DNA from: a virus
Direction: 5' to 3' (one strand)
IMG/VR virus record: IMGVR_UViG_3300042261_002390
Span: 124,001 to 188,000 of that record
DNA: 64,000 bases
Below the pieces are notes generated by a model, which was given only the letters and a program-made list of their open reading frames with translations, was not told where the DNA came from and searched no databases. This document shows positions 58,462 to 64,000 of this stretch, one piece after another (position 1 is the stretch's first letter; every line of letters begins with the position of its first letter). The position numbers and the translations under genes were made by a program.

Positions 58462-58532
58462 TATTTTATAAAATTTATTTGAAGTATATTGTATATTTGT
58501 TAGTTTTCTTATATGATTCATTCTTTTGTCTG

Positions 58533-58541
58533 TATAAATAC
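58533..58541 (-). promoter_or_regulatory. gTATTTATA late-promoter motif (minus strand)
   Basis: Exact copy when read on the minus strand. The next gene in that direction starts at 58369, about 165 bases away, beyond the hairpin. Confidence 0.5.
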
Positions 58542-58577
58542 TATAAAATATGGTTTTCTGTACAATGTACGTTTTTA

Positions 58578-59348
58578 TTAGTTTTCAATTCTTGGTATCT
58601 CATATTTACTTAGCAATCGATTTACTGTTTTAGTTGGGGAGAATTTAAATATATGTGTATCTCCGATTCTATTAAAACCGCATCTAGTCGCTACCGAAAA
58701 TAATTTATATTCGTTAATTTCAGTATCGTCTTTTGTTTCAAAATCTTTGAGCGAATAATAATCACTAGCTGTTATATTTTCAAAATTATTCGTATCTTTA
58801 ACTGCACTTAACAGTTTAAGTAGCTTCTCTTCGTAATATTCTTTATCGTTTCCGTTATTTTGATATGGCTTTACTAATGCTAAAATTGCGACCCCATCAT
58901 CGTAATAATCCCTATATATCGATTCGATATATTCTTCAGTAACGAACATTTTACGGTAATCAGCATGAACTACTAAAGAATGTAGTAAAACTATCTTTTT
59001 ATATTTCATCATGTCGAATAACCCTGAATCAACTATTGATTTCAATTCATCATAAGTATCTTCACTATGAAATTTTTTCAACAATTTATATAGGTCAAAT
59101 TTTAACATATTAGCCAATTCGATATTCCAGATTGAAAAAGCATATTCACCAATTATAAGCGGATGCTTTTTTTCCTTTAATCTGAGAACCGATATTGTTC
59201 CTTCACATTCGGTAATAATATTCTCATCTTGAGTGATGAAATCGTAATTTTTCCTATATGCTGTTGTTTTAAATGTTAATTTAGATAAAAATCTAATATC
59301 ATTATACATCGTTTCATTAATTTTTGCAAAATTAGTTATTAATTCCAT
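58578..59348 (-). CDS. Hypothetical protein, weak GNAT-like pattern
   Basis: A 256-residue protein. LHSLVVHADYRKMFVTEEYIE could be the acetyl-CoA binding strand-turn-helix of a GNAT acetyltransferase, AILALVKPYQNN the next strand, and FSVATRCGFNRIGDTHIFKF the last; these elements are in the usual order, but the R/Q-x-x-G-x-G/A loop is not convincing. The N-terminal 100 residues are unrelated. No operon partner helps to assign it. Confidence 0.45.
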   Translation of the reverse strand: MELITNFAKINETMYNDIRFLSKLTFKTTAYRKNYDFITQDENIITECEGTISVLRLKEKKHPLIIGEYAFSIWNIELANMLKFDLYKLLKKFHSEDTYDELKSIVDSGLFDMMKYKKIVLLHSLVVHADYRKMFVTEEYIESIYRDYYDDGVAILALVKPYQNNGNDKEYYEEKLLKLLSAVKDTNNFENITASDYYSLKDFETKDDTEINEYKLFSVATRCGFNRIGDTHIFKFSPTKTVNRLLSKYEIPRIEN

Positions 59349-59363
59349 ATTAACAAGATAAAA

Positions 59364-59792
59364 TTATAACAATTCATGTGATTTATCCATTTTAGCTAGT
59401 AAATCGACGTAATATTGACGAATATTCTCATTGTTGAGGTATTCTTGTGGTTCAAAATTTTCGTCAATCCAATCGCCCCAATATAACTGAACATTGTACT
59501 TACACATGTCATTTATAAATTCATTGAGCGATTTAGGAAATGGTAGTGTTTGTTTTATCTTATTATATGGAAGTAGTATATTATATTCGTTTGAATAAAA
59601 CTCCAATACGACATTATCGTCACTGGTATATCTATACCAAGTTCCCATGTCTTTCCCTCTCCAACCATCAAACAAAACAATAATATTGCTATCTGATTTT
59701 TGAAATAACATATTAATGTTAAATGGTTGTGTGAGAAACTTTTTATATTTCTCACACCCAATTGTTTCAATATATGACGATACCTTAATCAT
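59364..59792 (-). CDS. Hypothetical protein
   Basis: A 142-residue protein, strand-rich, with IIVLFDGWRGKDMGTWYRYTSDDNVVLEFYS in the middle and an acidic C-terminus. Nothing identifies a family. It overlaps the preceding leftward gene by eight bases, so both are probably read from one mRNA. Confidence 0.5.
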   Translation of the reverse strand: MIKVSSYIETIGCEKYKKFLTQPFNINMLFQKSDSNIIVLFDGWRGKDMGTWYRYTSDDNVVLEFYSNEYNILLPYNKIKQTLPFPKSLNEFINDMCKYNVQLYWGDWIDENFEPQEYLNNENIRQYYVDLLAKMDKSHELL

Positions 59793-60018
59793 CGGTCAAA
59801 TTAAATTCACCAACAGCAATAACTAGTACTGATTTAGGTAATTCTTTGTTTTTCAACTCGTTTCGAATTATAGTGTTTGCAACATAATCACTGAAAATTT
59901 CTCCGACGTTCATGATGTTTCTATCTTTAATTTCGAACAATGTTTCATCAGTTTCATTATCGATAAATTTGACAGTGATTCTTGGCGTTTCTTTGATATA
60001 TCTTTGATTATCGCTCAT
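59785..60018 (-). CDS. Small hypothetical protein
   Basis: A 77-residue protein, MSDNQRYIKETPRITVKFIDNE... with a strand-helix-strand pattern ending VLVIAVGEFNLTDD. The start is taken as MSDNQ; the longer frame would run deeper into the previous gene. It overlaps both neighbours by 8-11 bases. Function unknown. Confidence 0.5.
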   Translation of the reverse strand: MSDNQRYIKETPRITVKFIDNETDETLFEIKDRNIMNVGEIFSDYVANTIIRNELKNKELPKSVLVIAVGEFNLTDD

Positions 60019-60253
60019 CGTTATTCGTTTTATTTTTTTCTTTATCTGCATCAATCATTGCAGCAAATTTGAATACATCAAAAAAGATAACTTTAATCAT
60101 CCAAATAATCAGTACCCAATGAATATACAGTATTTCAAAGTTAAATTTGGGTGCGAAAAAGAACTTCCAAATCAAATTTATTGGAGTTGCTGATATGATT
60201 GACTCAATAAAGTAATATAACATTACTGGAATTATATAAAATAATTGCTTCAT
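60008..60253 (-). CDS. Small membrane protein
   Basis: An 81-residue protein with two hydrophobic segments (LFYIIPVMLYYFIESII and LYIHWVLIIWMIKVIFFDVF) and a charged C-terminus (DADKEKNKTNNDER). Likely spans the inner membrane twice. Part of the leftward run of short overlapping genes. Confidence 0.55.
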   Translation of the reverse strand: MKQLFYIIPVMLYYFIESIISATPINLIWKFFFAPKFNFEILYIHWVLIIWMIKVIFFDVFKFAAMIDADKEKNKTNNDER

Positions 60254-60263
60254 ACGTTTTTAT

Positions 60264-60782
60264 TTATTTCGTGTTAATTTTTAATCCCATTTCTTTCATT
60301 CTGAGCAATGCTTCTGCATTGCCTTTAGCGTCATCTATAGGGTGATGAGTATGTTTTGTCGTTCTAAGATGTTTCCATTTAGCGAAAGTATCTTTAACCA
60401 TTCCACAATATAGGTCACCAATCCGTCTTGAAGTCCAATTAAAAGGATTTGAGCCATAATAAACATGGAAATAGTAGTTTATCCATGAAGCATCAAATCC
60501 ATTATTGTCTGCGAATAAAACAGGTTTTCCTTTAGAGTTTTCAATAACCCATTTAGCAAAATTAGCCATAACGATTGAAGGTTCATCGAATGTAAGATGC
60601 TCTTCCCTACTAATACCACTAATGGCAAGCGTTTCAGGGTCATATTTATCTGAAATTGGCTTTATTTTACCGTAGAACATAGTATCGAGTTTTGGCGTTA
60701 GTTTTACAACGCCAAAACATACCATACTATTCATCCCAATAATTTGACCATCAGTTTCAATATCGATTACAAAGTTACTCAT
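60264..60782 (-). CDS. DEDD-family 3'-5' exonuclease
   Basis: A 172-residue exonuclease with all DEDDh motifs: FVIDIETDG (Asp7, Glu9) at the N-terminus, FADNNGFDASWINYYF with the second-motif Asp, and THHPIDDAKGNAEAL with the final His and Asp. It resembles T4 DexA and DUF5051-like small exonucleases, which degrade single-stranded DNA ends or host RNA/DNA. Length fits the stand-alone type. Its start codon is one base after the stop of the preceding leftward gene. Confidence 0.85.
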   Translation of the reverse strand: MSNFVIDIETDGQIIGMNSMVCFGVVKLTPKLDTMFYGKIKPISDKYDPETLAISGISREEHLTFDEPSIVMANFAKWVIENSKGKPVLFADNNGFDASWINYYFHVYYGSNPFNWTSRRIGDLYCGMVKDTFAKWKHLRTTKHTHHPIDDAKGNAEALLRMKEMGLKINTK

Positions 60783-60783
60783 C

Positions 60784-61032
60784 CTATACTTTCAGTGCTA
60801 ATTTCTGTAGATTAGCTTTGAATGTTTTTCTTGCAAAGATAAATAAAAATATTTCATACAAGGTATGCATTAAAGCAAAAATATAGTGAAATAATGAAAC
60901 ACATATTGCAACCAATAACCCAAATGTGAATTTATTGAGCCAACCTTCAAATTTTTCGAACATTGTGCCAATTCGTTTCCAGTGATTTACCTCTTTTTTC
61001 CAGAGGATATTTAATAATGTTACTTTTTTCAT
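60784..61032 (-). CDS. Small membrane-associated protein
   Basis: An 82-residue protein with a hydrophobic central part (FTFGLLVAICVSLFHYIFALMHTLYEIFLFIFA), long enough for one or two membrane segments, between basic ends. It is in the packed leftward operon. Function unknown. Confidence 0.5.
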   Translation of the reverse strand: MKKVTLLNILWKKEVNHWKRIGTMFEKFEGWLNKFTFGLLVAICVSLFHYIFALMHTLYEIFLFIFARKTFKANLQKLALKV

Positions 61033-61033
61033 G

Positions 61034-61660
61034 TTAATAAGGTGCTTTATGAATTAATGAATCAGGTATAGCTGCATATAGACTAGGTGGGAGATAAATG
61101 ATGTCAATTGTTGAAATGCTTGGCATACTTAAGTCAAATGTCCATCTATTGTCTATCACATAGTCTAATTCCTTTTTACAATAATACGCAACGCTGTCGT
61201 TTAAACTGTTCTCAATATAAACATCATTTAAATATGATGTATATCTAGAATCATCACTAACAAATCCTAGTTTTAGTTTATTATAATTACTTTTATCAAT
61301 ATAGATTATAAATTTAACTGGAATTTGATGTTTATCTTTTTTATTTAACTTGAATTTATCTAATTTCCCATCAGTAAAATCAAAGTTTTTAATAATGTCG
61401 ATATTTGGAAGTGAATCCGAGCCGTAGACATAATATTTAAGTGAATCTTGAATATAAAATGTCGAAAACTCAGATTTATCGTAAACAACTGTTTTAGTTA
61501 ATTGTTTATTGCGTAAGCTGTAGTTAACGGTAAGGGTGGCAATTAATGCCACACCTGTCCCGGTAACCAATATCATGTAACGATATTCCCAAAATCTTTT
61601 TTTTACGAAACACATCCATATGAAAGAAACAAGAAGTATTGAAATTATAAAAGTATACAT
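61034..61660 (-). CDS. Membrane-anchored hypothetical protein
   Basis: A 208-residue protein with two N-terminal hydrophobic segments (MYTFIISILLVSFIWMCFV and YMILVTGTGVALIATLTV) and a soluble, strand-rich C-terminal domain (VKFIIYIDKSNYNKLKLGFV...). The soluble part is probably outside the cytoplasm. No known family. It lies next to the large membrane protein below and may work with it. Confidence 0.55.
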   Translation of the reverse strand: MYTFIISILLVSFIWMCFVKKRFWEYRYMILVTGTGVALIATLTVNYSLRNKQLTKTVVYDKSEFSTFYIQDSLKYYVYGSDSLPNIDIIKNFDFTDGKLDKFKLNKKDKHQIPVKFIIYIDKSNYNKLKLGFVSDDSRYTSYLNDVYIENSLNDSVAYYCKKELDYVIDNRWTFDLSMPSISTIDIIYLPPSLYAAIPDSLIHKAPY

Positions 61661-61689
61661 AGTTTTAAAGTCTTAAAAGTTAATAATAA

Positions 61690-63084
61690 TTATTTTTCGT
61701 CGTCAGTATCTGCCCATTCAAGACCCGGACAGTAATCGGTGTAACTAGCACTAAAATATTCACCAAAAATACCTGTACTACCATAAATTCCACGACCGAT
61801 TGCACACAATCCACGCCAAACAGCCAATGCCAATGGTACTATAATTTTCATAGCAAACCAAATTGCAGGTTTAATCAAGATGTATAGGAAGCTGTATGCA
61901 ATACCCAATGCAACATATTTTATTGGGTAATATAACCAAATTAATGGCTCAACATACCAAACCTTTTTACCTGTTTTATACTTATTTACAATTTTTTGCC
62001 CGAAACCAATAATAAAGAAACCGATTAGATATGCAATACCAACAATTGATAATCCCGCTAAAACATAAACATACAATAACCAATTAGTTGCTGACCAGTC
62101 AATAACAATTGTTAATAGGTGTGCAATTAAATTCACTATAAAGAATGAGGCTGTGAGAAAAAATAACGTAATCAATCCACCAACGAACTGTTTAGTTCTT
62201 CTGATGATGTTCTTCCAATCTAAATCAAATGTGAATGCATCAACAAAAAAATCAATTAGTTTATTCAATGCATTATTAATTGGTTTCATTCTAGCATCCC
62301 ATTTTTCTTTCTTGATTGCTTCTTTACGTTCAATTTCTCGTTGTTTAAGAAGACGTTTTTGGTAATCTTCTCGTTTTTTCGCATTAATTTGCGTACTCCA
62401 TGCGTTCCACTTTAATTCAAGTTCTTTTCTTTTTCCCAAGTATTCTTTTTGATTAGTACCATATTCTAAGCCATACTTTTCAAGCAGAAAATAATTTAGA
62501 ATATCGGTGTCTTTGTTTTTTAAATAAAACTTGGCTGTTGTAGGCAATTTTAAATTACCCCTGTAATAGTACTCGTAGACTTCTTCTTCTTCAATACTTA
62601 ACAACCAGCTATTAATGAATTTTTCCAGTGACCAGATTAAAATTCTTGGGAAAAGCATGATTAGCGAATATATAACTTCCCCAATCACTTTAAATGGAAC
62701 AACTAAAACTGAAAAAATCAGCAACCAAAAGTACGGACAGCCATTTTGCATAGTTTTAGGTGTCGGAGCATTTGAGCCAAGCACGTATTTCACCAAACGA
62801 TAGTGCCATGATTTCATGCTTACACGCATCAATTTAGGCTTTTCTGCCTGAACAATGTACGCATCATCGCCAGTTTGAAGGTAAATTTTACTGTTTAATG
62901 ATAACGAACCAACAATAGTTTCAACTACTTTAATATAGTAGCCTTCATAGTCTTTGTAAAGGAAGCCTTTACAATACAAGATGTTAGGTTTGTTGAATTC
63001 AACAACCTTATTCATCAATAACTCTAATTTTTCAAGTTTGTCGGTAATGTTTCCGACAACAGCTTTTTTAGTTATTTTTCCCAT
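61690..63084 (-). CDS. Large polytopic membrane protein
   Basis: A 464-residue protein with about five to seven hydrophobic segments (for example FWLLIFSVLVVPFKVIGEVIY, GLITLFFLTASFFIVNLIAH, LLYVYVLAGLSIVGIAYLIG, LGIAYSFLYILIKPAIWF). Between them is a charged helical stretch (residues 225-270, KRKELELKWNAW ... RKEAIKKEKW). The first 90 residues are soluble and strand-rich. Such proteins in giant phages may reshape the host membrane or exclude other phages; the sequence gives no catalytic clue. It overlaps the HAD gene by 17 bases. Confidence 0.6.
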   Translation of the reverse strand: MGKITKKAVVGNITDKLEKLELLMNKVVEFNKPNILYCKGFLYKDYEGYYIKVVETIVGSLSLNSKIYLQTGDDAYIVQAEKPKLMRVSMKSWHYRLVKYVLGSNAPTPKTMQNGCPYFWLLIFSVLVVPFKVIGEVIYSLIMLFPRILIWSLEKFINSWLLSIEEEEVYEYYYRGNLKLPTTAKFYLKNKDTDILNYFLLEKYGLEYGTNQKEYLGKRKELELKWNAWSTQINAKKREDYQKRLLKQREIERKEAIKKEKWDARMKPINNALNKLIDFFVDAFTFDLDWKNIIRRTKQFVGGLITLFFLTASFFIVNLIAHLLTIVIDWSATNWLLYVYVLAGLSIVGIAYLIGFFIIGFGQKIVNKYKTGKKVWYVEPLIWLYYPIKYVALGIAYSFLYILIKPAIWFAMKIIVPLALAVWRGLCAIGRGIYGSTGIFGEYFSASYTDYCPGLEWADTDDEK

Positions 63085-63589
63085 TTTGAAATTGATTTAA
63101 TTTATTAATAATTTTATCTTTAATTCCTGTTTGTTTAATACCTTCAAGAGCACGTGGTGTTCTGACAAAATTCTCATCCGGGAGAAAATTCGATAGATTT
63201 AAATCATCGACAGCCACATAATGTTGAACATTGTTCGTTTTAACATATTCAAGTATTTCACTTGCACGACAATTTTCTAATTCACTCAAACTTTTGAACA
63301 ATGTACCCCAATGATTGGGTGTGATGTCTGATATTGTACAATTAATGTTATTAACTGCAAATATCTGATTCAACATGTTCAAATCATATTCATTTTTCCA
63401 ATCACTACTTAAAACAACAATAGGATTGGTTGCTTCAATAATTTCGTTAAAAACTTTAACACATTTCGCATCAAACAAGTATGAATTGTACAATGGACAC
63501 CACTTCTTAGGGTTCACGTTAAATTGAATCAATGTGGCTAAAACACCATCGATGTCGAGCATGAGGTATGGTTTATTCATCGAGTTCAT
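63068..63589 (-). CDS. HAD-superfamily hydrolase
   Basis: A 173-residue HAD protein. Motif I is LMLDIDGVLATL (nucleophile Asp and acid/base Asp two residues later), motif II is IVVLSSDWKNEY and the last acidic motif is HYVAVDDLNLSNF. The SSDW segment and small size match the HAD group seen with RNA-repair and nucleotide phosphatases. It could remove phosphate from nucleotides or nucleic-acid ends. Start could be the first Met or MNKPYLML three codons later. It overlaps the DUF262 gene. Confidence 0.75.
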   Translation of the reverse strand: MNSMNKPYLMLDIDGVLATLIQFNVNPKKWCPLYNSYLFDAKCVKVFNEIIEATNPIVVLSSDWKNEYDLNMLNQIFAVNNINCTISDITPNHWGTLFKSLSELENCRASEILEYVKTNNVQHYVAVDDLNLSNFLPDENFVRTPRALEGIKQTGIKDKIINKLNQFQNGKNN

Positions 63590-64000
63590 TTAATAATTTT
63601 CTTACATTGTCCAGATGTTTATTATCCATCGGCTTACCGCAAGTGTTCAATTTAATGAAGGTTTCGTAAATGTCTTTTTTCGACGGATTTCTTAATGTTC
63701 CATATACGATTCCGTGTTCTTCAAATTTATGTCTATCTCTGAAAGATAATTCAGAAAACTTATAACCTTTGTATTTGAATCGGTCTTCATAGAACTCACA
63801 AATTGCGGTAAGTCGTTGTTTACCGTCGATAATTTCAAATGCTTCGGCACGTTTATCGGAATATGGTCGCTCAACGAAAACAAATTTACCAATATCAACA
63901 TTGTTGAAAATGCTATCGATTAACGCAATCTTATCGCTGAGTTCCCAAACATGTTCACGCTGATACTCAACGTCAAAATCAACACCATTAAAATGTACCA
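63573..64000 (-). CDS. DUF262-type protein, C-terminal fragment (5' end outside window)
   Basis: The minus-strand frame is open to the right edge and ends in TAA at 63573. It contains DVEYQREHVWELSDKIALI, then VFVERPYSD, FEIIDGKQRLTAICEFYED: the I-D-G-x-Q-R-L-T-x-I motif of DUF262 (ParB-like nucleotide-binding domain of GmrSD-type enzymes). GmrSD proteins restrict modified DNA, and phages carry related proteins of unknown use. Only about 142 residues are visible, so whether a DUF1524 nuclease partner precedes or follows is unknown. The N-terminus lies outside the window. Confidence 0.75.
   Translation of the reverse strand, partial: VHFNGVDFDVEYQREHVWELSDKIALIDSIFNNVDIGKFVFVERPYSDKRAEAFEIIDGKQRLTAICEFYEDRFKYKGYKFSELSFRDRHKFEEHGIVYGTLRNPSKKDIYETFIKLNTCGKPMDNKHLDNVRKLLNELDE

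Larger units (their letters stand above)
58408..58577. other. Intergenic region with hairpin and minus-strand late-type motif
   Basis: A gap of about 200 bases on the minus-strand side. It holds a late-type promoter motif (58533-58541), a strong hairpin (58438-58461) followed on the minus strand by a T-rich tract, and an unlikely 37-codon frame (58408-58521). See findings for a possible small RNA. Confidence 0.5.

Noticed and set aside
58493-58500. TATATTTG on the plus strand, possible host-type promoter
   Set aside because: There is no TTG 20 bases upstream, and transcription would run antisense to the leftward genes.
58408-58521. 37-codon frame on the minus strand
   Set aside because: It runs through the terminator-like hairpin, is very short and has no conserved-looking composition.
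1-64000. tRNA genes and integrase
   Set aside because: I found no cloverleaf-like sequence in the gaps and no integrase or attachment site; a full scan with a tRNA covariance model would be the decisive test.

Overview
This window is a 64 kb piece of a large, AT-rich tailed-phage genome with a contractile (T4-like, myovirus) tail that most likely infects a Bacteroidota host. The phage assignment rests on two adjacent baseplate-wedge genes (gp25-like at 21232 and gp6/baseplate-J-like at 21644), large tail proteins, a family-B DNA polymerase end, a DnaG-type primase, a gp46/gp47-type recombination nuclease, dCMP deaminase, endolysin and several homing endonucleases. The host assignment rests on four promoters of the Bacteroidetes -33/-7 type (TTG, 20 bases, then TAnnTTTG or a near match), the absence of clear Shine-Dalgarno sequences, and Bacteroidota-style Thr/Ser linkers and fibronectin-like repeats in the tail proteins. 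TAG, TAA and TGA all act as stops.

Layout. 1-5.2 kb: C-terminus of the DNA polymerase, then small late genes (NUDIX fusion, WYL-like protein, hypotheticals). 5.3-6.5 kb: a TnpB gene with RNA-guided-nuclease motifs, flanked by an imperfect duplication of the next gene's start. 6.6-12 kb: a 1788-residue mosaic protein with two kinase-like domains and three tandem repeats. 12-17.2 kb: an RNA-repair-like group (CCA-adding enzyme fused to a 2H phosphoesterase, a HAD phosphatase, a ParB-like/ART-like protein) interrupted by a LAGLIDADG gene and an endonuclease remnant. 17.4-36.5 kb: glycosyltransferase, small virion genes, baseplate wedge and large tail proteins with Thr/Ser-rich linkers and a Cys-rich tail, and an island of three glycosyltransferases and a methyltransferase. 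36.6-46 kb: replication, recombination and transcription (ribbon-helix-helix protein, RuvC-like resolvase, phosphoesterase, primase, ECF-like sigma factor, Hsp20, a single-chain Mre11-Rad50 fusion, dCMP deaminase). 46-57.4 kb: virion and lysis genes (a zinc-site-less amidase paralogue and an intact amidase, DUF3008 protein, small membrane proteins, exonuclease-like protein, patatin). 57.5-64 kb: a convergent leftward block of small, mostly membrane or unknown proteins with a lytic transglycosylase, a DEDD exonuclease, a HAD protein and a DUF262 fragment.

Regulation. A nine-base motif, gTATTTATA, recurs 15-50 bases before many genes, most often 24-25 bases before the start codon, and mainly before structural genes. 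It looks like the phage's own late promoter, comparable with TATAAATA of T4. The ECF-like sigma factor at 40916 is the natural candidate to read it. Host-type promoters instead precede the primase, the Mre11-Rad50 fusion, the glycosyltransferase island and one small gene. Hairpin-plus-T-run terminators separate the transcription units. I see no tRNA genes and no CRISPR array.
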